DNA of 17,271 bases, taken from assembly GCA_034440275.1 (NCBI GenBank), contig JAWXBS010000116.1:1-17271 (forward strand), read 5' to 3'. This DNA is from VFBF01 sp034440275. GTDB taxonomy: Bacteria; Pseudomonadota; Alphaproteobacteria; Caulobacterales; Aquidulcibacteraceae. The notes under the pieces are model-generated. The model had not been told where the DNA came from. It made no database searches and worked only from the letters and a program-made list of their open reading frames with translations. The translations under genes and the position numbers were made by a program. Positions 6,172 to 13,844 of this stretch are shown here, in pieces; positions within the stretch are counted from its first letter, which is position 1, and each line of letters starts with the position of its first letter.

Positions 6172-9149
6172 TCGCCTTCTCCGGCGGCGTCGGCCCATTC
6201 GGCGCGGCGCGCGAGGTGATCGAAGTCGCCATAGACCCACGCGAACTGCACGCGCGGCTTGGAGTAGAAGGGCTGCAGCGGATCGGCGTATTTTCGGAAC
6301 AGCGCCGCGAGTTCGGCGAGCGTCTCCGTCGCCAGATCGTTCACATCACGATCGGCCTTCACCGGCACGGGACCGGGATCGCGACCGCCAAAGCGCCAGT
6401 AGACGAGGCTGTGCGTCTTCACCGTGGGGGCGTCGTCGAATCCACCGCGCGCCAGCAACGCCGCTTCGAGCGTCAGCTGCGGCGAGAGTCCCGAATTCAC
6501 CTGGTCCTTCGTCGGCGGCGCGCCGGTCTTGAAGTCGATGACTTCGGCAAAGCCATCGGGCCGAATGTCGATGCGGTCCGCGCGGCCGGAAAGGATGCAG
6601 CCGTCGACGACGTCGTACTTGCCCTTGATTTCGCGATACACCGCATAGCCCGCTGCAAGACGCTCAGCGTTCCACGCGACGAACGCCTCGGCGGAACCGA
6701 TCAGGCGGATGCGTTCCGTGCGCCGACGTTCCTTTGAAAATCCCGCCCCATCCATCGCCGCGTCGAGACGCCGGATGAGATCGTCCACACTTTCGCCGGG
6801 AACATAATGTTCGAGCGCCGCGTGAATGGCCGTGCCGCGTTCCGCTGCGCCCGCTTCCCCGCCCGGCGAATCGAGCGCTTCGAGACCGAGAATGCGGCGG
6901 GCGAACACTGCATACGGATCGCGGATGAGGCGTTCGACTTCGGTGAAGCTCAGATGCTTCAGCCGCGCCGTTGCAGGCGGGCGCGGCTTTGGCGGGTCGA
7001 TGCGGACAAGCCCCGTCGGCGCATCGATGGCGCGCGCCCAGTCTCGCGGATCGATATCCGGCTTCAGCGCCGCTTGCCCACCCGCTGCGCGTGTGAGCGT
7101 TTCCAGCCGCCACAACCAGCGCGACGCCACCGCCGGCGCGCCGTCGCGTTGCGCCGAACGCGTCATCACGACGTCGGGCGCATTGGCGAGCTGCGCGAAG
7201 TCGTGCGCCGCGAGGCCGATGCGCGCTTCCGGCTCCGGCAATCCGAGATCGCGCCGCATGCCGCGTGAGAGAAACGCATCTTCCGGCGGCGGCGCGGGCC
7301 AGCCGCCTTCCACGAGCCCGCCGAGGATCATGAGATCGCGCCGTTGCAGACGCGCTTCCAGCGGCCCGAGGATCGACAAGCGCGGATGCCCGCCCGTCGG
7401 CGGCGGCGCCTCGCGCGCACTCATCAAGAGATGCACGGCGCGCGGCGCATCACGCACCGCGATAGCGCCGAGGTGCGCGCCGAAGGCCGTCATGTCGGAG
7501 AGCATCTGCACGACGGACTCGCCCGCGGGACCCGCGCCGAGCGACGTCGATCCGTCGAACGCCTCATCACGCGCCACTTCGCGCGCCGCAGCGGCCAGCG
7601 CGTCGGCGAGCGTGGCGAGATCGAGCGCGTCTTCGCGATGCAGGACCGCGAGCGTCGCAAGGGCATCCATCAACGCACGCACCAGCGCCAGAGCGCGCGG
7701 CGGCATCGCCCTGTCGCGCGCGTCCGGCGCCTCCATGTCGATGCGCCGCGCCAGATCGGCGAGATCGCTCCAGCGCCGCGCGCCACGCAGGATGAGACGT
7801 TCCAAAGCCGTGATGGCCTGCGCGCGATCTTCCGTCGCCATGCCGAGCGCGGTGAGCGGATGACGCAAGAGCGCCAGCATTGCGATGGGATCGGCTTCGT
7901 CGACGAGCAGATCGGCCAGCAACAGGATAAAGACGCCGTGTTCGGTTTCGGCGAGCGGCTCGCCGATCGACATCTGCGGCGCAATCGCCCAGCGGCGGAG
8001 CTTCGCTTCGACGCGCCGCGCGAGCGTTGCATCCGGCGTGACGAAGGCCGCTGTGCGCTCGGGCGTTTCCAGCGCCTCGCGCATGAGCAGCGCCACGGTC
8101 AGCGCCTCTTCTTCCTCGTTGCGCGCCTCAATGACGCACAGGCCAGCCGCGCCGTCGCGAATGAGCGCTTCGCCGCCGTTGTCAGCCACGCGCTGGCGCC
8201 AGTCGGCGGTCGCGTCTGCCGGCACGAGCGCTTCGCGCATGAGACGACGCCGCGCCTGGGCGCGCGGTGTTTCGTTTTCGATGAGCGGCGCGACGTCCGT
8301 GCGTTCGACACCGAGCGCCTCAAGTGTGACCTTCAGCGCGTGCTGGGGATGCTGCGCGTCGATGCGCTCCCACGCCGCGTCATCGAGATCGGCGTCGAGG
8401 CCCGGCAGCACGACGACGCCCTGCGGCAACGCCGCCGCTGCACGCATGAGCGTGCGTGTTGCCGACACCGAACCCGTGGAGCCTGCGATGATGATCGGCG
8501 TCGAAGGCGGACTGGCGGCCCAGGTTTCCGCGAGACGTTGCAACAGCACTGCGCGCCGCGCGCCGGGATCGGCGAGACCGTCAATGGCAAGACGCTGCGG
8601 CCAGTATTCGGCGATGATCTTCAGGAACTCGGCAGACGCGCGCCAGTGCGTGGCGAGATCGCGTTCCCCGACAAGTGTTGGCAGCTTCGCCCAGTCCACC
8701 GTATCGACAGTCGCCGCCGCATCGAGCAGGCGGCACAGTTCATCGGCCCAGGCGAGCGCGCGCACAGGATCGGTGACACCCCCTTCCGCCATCGCACGCC
8801 GCCGCACGAGTTGCGCGAGTTCGAAACGACGACGCAACGGCTCGATGGCCGGCGGCACGTTCAGCGCGAGCGGTTCGGGGCCCCACACATCGGGATCGTC
8901 TTCGAGATCGCCGAGCGGACGGATCGCCGGCAGCAATGCGGCGCCGCCGAGACGTTTCGCGAAAGCGTCCACGAGACCGCGCGATGCGCGCCGGTTCGGT
9001 AGGAAGATCACGCTGTCGGCGAGCGCGAACGGATCATCCATCGGCAAAGCGCGCACGATGACGTCGACGAGCGTGTCGAGAAACGGCGCAGACGCCGGGA
9101 TCGAGCGCACGCGCGGTGCGGGGCCGTCGAAAAGTCCGGCGATGCTCAT
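6168..9149 (-). CDS. addB: double-strand break repair nuclease subunit AddB (alphaproteobacterial type)
   Basis: Partner of AddA in the AddAB end-resection complex. The protein has 993 residues. The N-terminal half is an inactivated helicase-like region: where an AddB Walker A would lie it reads FLPNRRASRGL (49-59), without a GK[ST] P-loop. GGLVEGGWP lies at 610-618. The C-terminal PD-(D/E)XK nuclease has SFTEVERLIRDPYAVFARRIL-like sequence around 734-754, RGTAIH (771-776), GRADRID (855-861), VIDFKTG (870-876) and PQLTLEAAL (890-898). The whole protein has only three cysteines (139, 338, 851), so the four-cysteine Fe-S cluster of Bacillus AddB is absent. The start follows the murU stop by 9 nt with no strong Shine-Dalgarno, suggesting coupled translation. 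The stop overlaps the addA start. Confidence 0.93.
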   Translation of the reverse strand: MSIAGLFDGPAPRVRSIPASAPFLDTLVDVIVRALPMDDPFALADSVIFLPNRRASRGLVDAFAKRLGGAALLPAIRPLGDLEDDPDVWGPEPLALNVPPAIEPLRRRFELAQLVRRRAMAEGGVTDPVRALAWADELCRLLDAAATVDTVDWAKLPTLVGERDLATHWRASAEFLKIIAEYWPQRLAIDGLADPGARRAVLLQRLAETWAASPPSTPIIIAGSTGSVSATRTLMRAAAALPQGVVVLPGLDADLDDAAWERIDAQHPQHALKVTLEALGVERTDVAPLIENETPRAQARRRLMREALVPADATADWRQRVADNGGEALIRDGAAGLCVIEARNEEEEALTVALLMREALETPERTAAFVTPDATLARRVEAKLRRWAIAPQMSIGEPLAETEHGVFILLLADLLVDEADPIAMLALLRHPLTALGMATEDRAQAITALERLILRGARRWSDLADLARRIDMEAPDARDRAMPPRALALVRALMDALATLAVLHREDALDLATLADALAAAAREVARDEAFDGSTSLGAGPAGESVVQMLSDMTAFGAHLGAIAVRDAPRAVHLLMSAREAPPPTGGHPRLSILGPLEARLQRRDLMILGGLVEGGWPAPPPEDAFLSRGMRRDLGLPEPEARIGLAAHDFAQLANAPDVVMTRSAQRDGAPAVASRWLWRLETLTRAAGGQAALKPDIDPRDWARAIDAPTGLVRIDPPKPRPPATARLKHLSFTEVERLIRDPYAVFARRILGLEALDSPGGEAGAAERGTAIHAALEHYVPGESVDDLIRRLDAAMDGAGFSKERRRTERIRLIGSAEAFVAWNAERLAAGYAVYREIKGKYDVVDGCILSGRADRIDIRPDGFAEVIDFKTGAPPTKDQVNSGLSPQLTLEAALLARGGFDDAPTVKTHSLVYWRFGGRDPGPVPVKADRDVNDLATETLAELAALFRKYADPLQPFYSKPRVQFAWVYGDFDHLARRAEWADAAGEGE

Positions 9150-9158
9150 GCGTGGCGC

Positions 9159-9884
9159 TTACGGCGCGCGGCCGTTGAGGCGCGCTTCAGCGGCGTCGCG
9201 CGCGTCGGGATCGCCGACATGCATCCAGAAACCGTTAAGCGTGCCGCCGAACAGGCGCCCGGCAGCAATCGAACGCTCCCAGATACGCTTGAAGGAGAAC
9301 GGCTCGATGGGCTCGTTCGCGATGGTGTCGGGCCGCACGATCTGCACGCCGGTGTAGGCCCACGGCGCACTCGCCGCCGCGCCGCGCAACGCGATGGTTC
9401 CAGTTTCGCTCATCGTGAAATCGCCCGGCGTATCGAAGCCGAGGCAGGCGCTCATGTCCGCGAGCATCAGGCGGCTGTCCATGCGCGCGGCGTCGAAGCC
9501 GTCGAGCAGACGCTTGATCGCCGAGCCCTGCGGCTCTTCCCAGATCGAATCCGTGTTGCACACGACGAACGGCGCATCGCCGAGCAGGTGCAGCGCCTGG
9601 CGCACGCCGCCGCCGGTCTCCATCAGCTGCGCGCGCTCGTCGGAGATGAGGATTTCCATGTCGCGGTCACGGCGCGTCTTCAGGTGCGCCTCCAGCATGT
9701 CTGCGAAGGCGTGCACGTTGACGACCACGCGCGTGATGCCCGCCCCCGCGAGACGGTCGAGCATGTGATCCATCAGCGTCTTGCCGTTGACGGTCACGAG
9801 GCATTTCGGCCGCGTGTTGGTCAGCGGGCGCATGCGCGTGCCGAGGCCCGCCGCCAGCACCATCGCGGTCGTCACGTCGCTCAT
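9159..9884 (-). CDS. murU: nucleotidyltransferase, probable N-acetylmuramate-1-phosphate uridylyltransferase
   Basis: MurU turns MurNAc-1-phosphate and UTP into UDP-MurNAc, returning cell-wall sugar to peptidoglycan synthesis and bypassing MurA. The 241-residue protein begins with the sugar-nucleotidyltransferase signature LAAGLGTRMRPLT (10-22) followed by RPK (25-27). It has METGGGV (88-94), metal-binding NTDSIW (110-115) and W-M-HVGDPDA near the end (220-228). Length matches single-domain MurU rather than longer GlmU or RmlA proteins. The ATG at 9884 overlaps the amgK stop as ATGA; upstream in-frame sequence is readthrough of amgK. Adjacency to the AmgK-like kinase is the main reason to prefer MurU over other pyrophosphorylases such as HddC-type enzymes. 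Confidence 0.85.
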   Translation of the reverse strand: MSDVTTAMVLAAGLGTRMRPLTNTRPKCLVTVNGKTLMDHMLDRLAGAGITRVVVNVHAFADMLEAHLKTRRDRDMEILISDERAQLMETGGGVRQALHLLGDAPFVVCNTDSIWEEPQGSAIKRLLDGFDAARMDSRLMLADMSACLGFDTPGDFTMSETGTIALRGAAASAPWAYTGVQIVRPDTIANEPIEPFSFKRIWERSIAAGRLFGGTLNGFWMHVGDPDARDAAEARLNGRAP

Positions 9885-10966
9885 GCGGCGATCTCCAGAT
9901 AAGGCGCGGCGATGTCGGAAACGAAGGCGCGCATTTCCGCCAACTCGGGATGGCGCAGGTTTGCGGAGAGGTGCCCCCATTCGCGCGGCATGAACTGCGT
10001 GTAGCGCGCCTTGCCGTCGCGCACGACGAGACGCGAGAAGATGCCGATGATGCGCAGCGCGTTGATGGCGCCGAGAATGGCGAGCTGGTGGCGGAAGACG
10101 CCTTCGTCCATTTCCGAGCGACGCAAATAGCGCGCAATCGCCGCTTCCGCCGCGATCGGGCTCACGTCGCGCCGCGCATCCTGCAGAAGCATGGCGAAAT
10201 CCCACGCGGGCCAGCCGCGCACGGCGTCCTGGAAGTCGAGCAGGCCCACGCGGCGCACGCCGTCGCGATCCGGCAACCAGAGCAGGTTTTCAGCGTGATA
10301 GTCGCGGATCGTGAACGCGCGCTGCATGCCCATCGCCTGATCGATGAGACCGTCGCGAATGCGTTCCCAGCGCGCGCGCGCCGCGTCGCTGACTTTGATG
10401 CCGTCGGCATGCTGCGGCGCCCAGTCGACGAAGAGGTCGGCGTTCGCAGAGAGAGCGAGCGCGTCGTAGTCGAGAAGCGGCCAGTCGCCGTCGGGACCGG
10501 GCATGACTTCGGGGATCGGCGCGCCATGGACGTGCGCGAGCACGTCAGCGGCGGCGCAGTAGAGCTGGATCTCGTCCTCGCCGCCGGCGATGGCGTTGGT
10601 GAAGAGATTGTCGCCGAGGTCTTCAAGCACCGCATAGCCCGCCGGCGCATCGACACCGTGGACGAAGGGTGTCGACAAACCGAGATTGCTGAGGTGATCG
10701 GCCACCGCCACGAAGCCTTCCACACGAGACGCCGCGAGGCGCGAGATCGCGTTCCAGCCGGACGCGAGACGCTCTTCCACGCTTGCCGTCGGCGGGCACG
10801 GCGGGCTCTCGTTGCTGCGGGGCGCGTCCATCAGGATCGCCACGCGATCGCCGGCGAAGAGCCGCTCGTAGCGTCGCGTGGATGCGTCGCCGGGGAACGG
10901 CACGCGCCGTGCGGCGGCAAATCCCGTGGCGTTGAGGAGGCGCTCCAGCGCCGCGTCGCGTTCCAT
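9881..10966 (-). CDS. amgK: anomeric MurNAc/GlcNAc kinase (aminoglycoside phosphotransferase family)
   Basis: AmgK phosphorylates MurNAc (and GlcNAc) at the anomeric carbon, giving the substrate for MurU in peptidoglycan recycling. The 361-residue protein has an APH-type fold. DASTRRYERL (27-36) is the strand/glycine-like segment, VLEDLGDN (113-120) is the hinge, and DYHAENLLWL (222-231) is the catalytic loop with Asp222 and Asn227. GLLDFQDA (241-248) holds the metal-binding aspartate, followed by GWPAWDFAMLLQDARRDV. The ATG at 10966 lies 2 nt after the tsaE stop; the longer frame upstream only reads through tsaE. It was once commonly annotated as an aminoglycoside phosphotransferase, but its place between tsaE and murU makes antibiotic resistance unlikely. 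Confidence 0.87.
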   Translation of the reverse strand: MERDAALERLLNATGFAAARRVPFPGDASTRRYERLFAGDRVAILMDAPRSNESPPCPPTASVEERLASGWNAISRLAASRVEGFVAVADHLSNLGLSTPFVHGVDAPAGYAVLEDLGDNLFTNAIAGGEDEIQLYCAAADVLAHVHGAPIPEVMPGPDGDWPLLDYDALALSANADLFVDWAPQHADGIKVSDAARARWERIRDGLIDQAMGMQRAFTIRDYHAENLLWLPDRDGVRRVGLLDFQDAVRGWPAWDFAMLLQDARRDVSPIAAEAAIARYLRRSEMDEGVFRHQLAILGAINALRIIGIFSRLVVRDGKARYTQFMPREWGHLSANLRHPELAEMRAFVSDIAAPYLEIAA

Positions 10967-10968
10967 GT

Positions 10969-11421
10969 TTACACTTCCAAGTCCTTCAGGCGCCCGAAGC
11001 CCATGATCTCCGCACGCCGCCCCTCGCCGTCCATGGCGAGATGCAGTTCCACCCGATCCGGCGGGGCGAAGGCCCCGAGCCGCTCCGGCCACTCGATCAC
11101 GGCGACGCCCGAAGCGAGCGCCTCCTCCAGACCGAGTTCGGCGGCATCATCGGGCGATTCGAGGCGATAGAGGTCGAAATGCCAGAGTTCGCCTGCCGGA
11201 CCATCGTAGGTCTGGACGAGGGTGTAGGTCGGACTGGGCGTCTCGTCGCCCTCGCCCGTCCACGCGCCGACGAGGCCGCGCGCCAATGTCGTCTTACCTG
11301 CGCCGAGGTCCCCGAACAGCAGGAGCGCATCGCCGATGACAAGCTTTCCAGCGAGCTTGGCGCCCAGCGCCTCGGTGGCGGCGACGTCCGGTAGAGAGAG
11401 CAAGATCGGGGCAGGCTTCAC
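10969..11421 (-). CDS. tsaE: tRNA threonylcarbamoyladenosine biosynthesis ATPase TsaE
   Basis: TsaE is the ATPase partner of TsaB-TsaD in making the universal t6A37 modification of ANN-decoding tRNAs. The protein of about 150 residues has Walker A GDLGAGKT (37-44), the family-specific SPTYTLVQTY (63-72), HFDLYRL (81-87) and AVIEWPERL (107-115). The frame is open far upstream (to 12804), opposite the reductase gene, but contains no ATG near the conserved start. I chose GTG 11421 because it gives the normal family length; a TTG at 11409 is the alternative. No clear Shine-Dalgarno is visible, so the exact start is uncertain. It is the first gene of the operon tsaE-amgK-murU-addB-addA-trxA and is divergent from the ferredoxin reductase. 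Confidence 0.93.
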   Translation of the reverse strand: MKPAPILLSLPDVAATEALGAKLAGKLVIGDALLLFGDLGAGKTTLARGLVGAWTGEGDETPSPTYTLVQTYDGPAGELWHFDLYRLESPDDAAELGLEEALASGVAVIEWPERLGAFAPPDRVELHLAMDGEGRRAEIMGFGRLKDLEV

Positions 11422-11479
11422 CGGCGGAAGCTGCCGCTGACCGACCTGCGGGGCAAGAGGGCGCCATGACGTCGCGCCC

Positions 11480-11518
11480 GTGGGGCGGAACCTTGCGCCG
11501 GGCCCAGATGCGCCCCAC
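11480..11518. promoter_or_regulatory. 8-bp inverted repeat in the tsaE / ferredoxin-reductase divergent region
   Basis: The 123-bp spacer 11422-11544 must hold the start signals for both divergent units. Within it GTGGGGCG (11480-11487) is exactly complementary to CGCCCCAC (11511-11518), separated by 23 bp. A weaker pair, GGCGC (11460-11464) with GCGCC (11474-11478), lies beside it. The spacing could suit a dimeric regulator or an mRNA hairpin in the reductase leader. No convincing -35/-10 pair is visible. In DNA this GC-rich an 8-bp repeat can arise by chance, so this is a weak candidate. Confidence 0.3.
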
Positions 11519-11544
11519 AGAAACGGCAGGGAACGGAGGCGGCC

Positions 11545-12780
11545 GTGAGCGAGATCGGGCGTGTGGTGATCGTCGGCGCCGGCCAGGCGGGCGGCGAGGC
11601 CGCGATCCGCCTGCGCCAGCTCGGTTTCAAGGGCGAGATCACGCTGATCGGCGAGGAGCCGCTCGCCCCCTACCAGCGCCCGCCCCTGTCCAAGAAATAT
11701 CTCTCCGGCGAAATGCCGCTCGACCGCCTGCTGCTGAAGCCGCCCGAGGCCTATGCCGACGAAAACATCACCCTCATCACCGGCAAGCGCGTGGTCTGGA
11801 TCGACCGGGCGCAGAAGAAGGCGCGGCTCGAGGGCGGGCGGGAGCTGGCCTATGACGCGCTGATCCTGGCCACCGGCTCGAAGGTGCGCGAGCTGCCCGT
11901 GGCGGGGGCGGATCTGCCCGGCGTCTACATGCTGCGTTCGGCGGCGGATGCCGATGCGCTGCGGCCGGTTTTCCAGCCGGGCAAGCGGCTCGTCGTCGTC
12001 GGCGCCGGGTACATCGGTCTTGAGGTGGCGGCGGTGGCGCGGACGCTCGGCCTCGACGTCACGGTGCTGGAAGCGGCGGCGCGGCCGCTGGCGCGGGTGA
12101 CGAGCCCGGAAGTCTCGGGCTTCTTCCTCGAACAGCATGTGGCCAGGGGCGTGCGCTTTGAACTTTCGGCGCAGGCGGCTGTGATCAAGGGCGATGAGCG
12201 GGTCCGCGCGGTCGGCCTCAAGGACGGGCGCGAAGTGCCGTGCGATCTCGTCCTCGCGGGCATCGGCATCCTGCCGGACGTGGCGCTGGCCGAGACCGCC
12301 GGAATCGCCATCGAGGACGGCATCGTCGTCGACGCCCAGATGCGGACCTCCGACCCCTCCATCTACGCCATCGGCGACTGCGTGCGCCGCCCCCTCGTCC
12401 ACTACGGCCGCACGGGCCGTCTGGAGTCGGTCCACAGCGCCATCGAGGGCGGCAAGATCGCGGCGGCCATGATCGCGGGCGTGGCCCCGCCGATGGAAGA
12501 AGCGCCCTGGTTCTGGTCCGACCAGTACGATCTGAAACTCCAGATCGCCGGCCTCTCCGCCGGCTATGACCAGCTCGTCCTGCGCGGATCCATGGAGAAG
12601 CGGGCCTTCGCGGCCTTCTACCTGAAGGACGGCAAGCTGCTGGCGGTCGACGCCGTCAACAGCCCGGCGGAATTCCTCGGCGGCAAGCGGCTCATCGAGC
12701 GCGGCGCCTCTGTTGCACCCGCCGCGCTTTCCGATATGTCCAAGCCCTTCAAAGAGATCATGACTGCAGCCCTCGCCTGA
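11545..12780 (+). CDS. NAD(P)H-dependent ferredoxin reductase (putidaredoxin-reductase type, FAD)
   Basis: FAD enzyme passing electrons from NAD(P)H to a [2Fe-2S] ferredoxin. The 411-residue protein has the two Rossmann folds of this family: FAD site VVIVGAGQAGGEAA (7-20), RPPLSKKYLSGE (45-56), ILATGS (107-112), the NAD(P) site VVVGAGYIGLEVA (150-162) and the second FAD contact TSDPSIYAIGDC (268-279). The C-terminal domain opens with PWFWSDQYDLKLQIAG (321-336), typical of oxygenase-coupled reductases. There is no CxxC redox pair, so it is not a thioredoxin or disulfide reductase. GTG 11545 is chosen for its GGAGG at 11535-11539, 5 nt upstream. The ferredoxin follows after 10 nt and is the evident partner. 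The final electron acceptor is not in this window. Confidence 0.93.
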   Translation: MSEIGRVVIVGAGQAGGEAAIRLRQLGFKGEITLIGEEPLAPYQRPPLSKKYLSGEMPLDRLLLKPPEAYADENITLITGKRVVWIDRAQKKARLEGGRELAYDALILATGSKVRELPVAGADLPGVYMLRSAADADALRPVFQPGKRLVVVGAGYIGLEVAAVARTLGLDVTVLEAAARPLARVTSPEVSGFFLEQHVARGVRFELSAQAAVIKGDERVRAVGLKDGREVPCDLVLAGIGILPDVALAETAGIAIEDGIVVDAQMRTSDPSIYAIGDCVRRPLVHYGRTGRLESVHSAIEGGKIAAAMIAGVAPPMEEAPWFWSDQYDLKLQIAGLSAGYDQLVLRGSMEKRAFAAFYLKDGKLLAVDAVNSPAEFLGGKRLIERGASVAPAALSDMSKPFKEIMTAALA

Positions 12781-12790
12781 GAAAGACCCT

Positions 12791-13111
12791 ATGCCGAAGA
12801 TCACCTACATCGAGCACAACGGCAAAGAGCACGTGATCGACGTCGCCGCAGGGATGACGGTCATGGAAGGCGCCGTGAAGCACAATGTCCCTGGCATTGA
12901 TGCTGATTGCGGCGGCGCCTGCGCCTGCGCGACCTGCCATGTCTATGTGGACCCGGAATGGGCGACCAAGACCGGCGAAAGCTCCGGCATGGAGCAGTCC
13001 ATGCTCGACTTCGCCAACGACGTGGAGCCGACCTCGCGGCTGTCGTGCCAGATCAAGGTGACGGCGGAACTGGACGGCCTCGTGGTGCGGCTGCCGTCGA
13101 GCCAGCACTAG
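12791..13111 (+). CDS. [2Fe-2S] ferredoxin, adrenodoxin/putidaredoxin type
   Basis: Small electron carrier of 106 residues. The cluster ligands fit the vertebrate-type ferredoxin pattern C-x5-C-x2-C ... C: C40, C46, C49 and C86, with an additional non-ligand cysteine at 44. The N-terminal strand PKITYIEHNGKEHVIDV and the segment MLDFANDVEPTSRLSCQI (71-88) match the family, which includes putidaredoxin and the ferredoxins of class I cytochrome P450s; Isc-type ferredoxin is related. The gene is co-directional with the reductase, 10 nt downstream with a GAGAAAGA stretch before the ATG, so both are likely one transcript. Because the reductase is adjacent and isc genes are absent, an oxygenase-linked chain is likelier than Fe-S assembly. 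Confidence 0.95.
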   Translation: MPKITYIEHNGKEHVIDVAAGMTVMEGAVKHNVPGIDADCGGACACATCHVYVDPEWATKTGESSGMEQSMLDFANDVEPTSRLSCQIKVTAELDGLVVRLPSSQH

Positions 13112-13130
13112 AAACCTGGCGCCGGTAGTC

Positions 13131-13250
13131 ATGCCGGACCGCGCAGCGCCGATGCGCATGCGGAGGCGCCGCCAGACTCCGAAGAATCTCGCGTGGTTTG
13201 AGATGGGTATGCGCACCGGGAGGTGCGCGGTCCGGTTTGAACAGTCATGA
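13131..13250 (+). repeat. palindromic element with 12-bp terminal inverted repeats, also an open 39-codon frame
   Basis: CCGGACCGCGCA (13134-13145) and its exact complement TGCGCGGTCCGG (13224-13235) bound a unit of about 102 bp. Nested inside are GCGCAT (13154-13159) with ATGCGC (13209-13214), and CGGAG (13161-13165) with CTCCG (13177-13181), so the unit can fold into a long interrupted stem. The plus strand is open from ATG 13131 to TGA 13250 (39 codons, very Arg/Met-rich, including QTPKNLAWFEMGMRTG), but without a clear ribosome site. It sits between the convergent ferredoxin gene and an unknown minus-strand gene, where it could act as a bidirectional terminator. A repeated intergenic element is likelier than a peptide gene. 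Confidence 0.5.
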
Positions 13251-13739
13251 CGTGTCTGCGGCTTCTGCGGCAGGTGCGAGCGCGGAAGTGCTCAGAGCAA
13301 TCATCACGGCAAGCACCGTGACGACAGCGCCTTGCACGGCACCGTCCTTCGGCAGGCGCGCGATGGCGCAGTTCACCACTTTGTCGAACTTCGCCAATGC
13401 ATCGCGCATCTGCGCGACGGTGCGCAGCGGAATCCCGCGCGTGAAGGCGTGCACGATGCGCGCGTGGCGACGCTGGTAGCCGAGCACGCCGTTCGGATGA
13501 CGCGAGACATGCGGAGGATCCATGCGGAACGTCATGCGCGAACACATCGACAGGAAGATGAGCCTGCGAATGTCACGTCGCGCCGTGCGGATGTCGCTTT
13601 GAAACTCCAGCCGCCACGCGCGCGGCAGGCGGATGTGCTGCATCAGCCACGCGACGACCTGCAGGAGCCACAGATGCAGATCGCGCGCGGCGGCGGCATA
13701 GGCTTCGCGGCGGTGACGTAGTGGTCGAACGACTTGCAT
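13245..13739 (-). CDS. protein of unknown function with hydrophobic segments
   Basis: I do not recognise this 164-residue protein. It appears to be a real gene: GC-rich third positions throughout, a strong GAGGAG ribosome site about 8 nt before ATG 13739, and a balanced amino-acid composition. An upstream ATG (13772) is possible but lacks such a site. Visible parts: an amphipathic or hydrophobic stretch LHLWLLQVVAWLM (21-33), a basic central region (38-110) with PPHVSRHPNGVLGYQRR, a helical segment LRTVAQMRDALAKFDKVV (105-122), and an Ala/Val-rich C-terminal segment (134-161) able to span a membrane. It could be a small membrane-associated protein. It overlaps the end of the palindromic element by 6 nt. 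Confidence 0.7.
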   Translation of the reverse strand: MQVVRPLRHRREAYAAAARDLHLWLLQVVAWLMQHIRLPRAWRLEFQSDIRTARRDIRRLIFLSMCSRMTFRMDPPHVSRHPNGVLGYQRRHARIVHAFTRGIPLRTVAQMRDALAKFDKVVNCAIARLPKDGAVQGAVVTVLAVMIALSTSALAPAAEAADTS

Positions 13740-13844
13740 CTCTGGCTCTCCTCTTCGCGGCTCCGGAACCATTCCGGCGCGACGTGGGAGGAGTGTCTTT
13801 CAGCTCGCGACCCGGTCGGATTGTTTTTGTGTTTTTTCTTCAGC

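Noticed and set aside
7344..9002. Long plus-strand frame antisense to addB (and similar ones opposite addA, amgK and divL)
   Set aside because: Arg/His-rich antisense shadows of well-supported genes. Stop codons are rare in antisense frames at this GC content.
9881..10966. Aminoglycoside resistance gene
   Set aside because: The kinase fold is of the APH type, but the gene sits between tsaE and murU, the expected context for the cell-wall sugar kinase AmgK.
11422..12804. Long minus-strand frame continuous with tsaE, suggesting a 611-residue fusion protein
   Set aside because: It lies opposite the ferredoxin reductase, whose FAD and NAD motifs are unmistakable. The antisense translation is low-complexity (His/Arg/Gly/Asp-rich) with no family motifs. 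It is an effect of high GC third positions.
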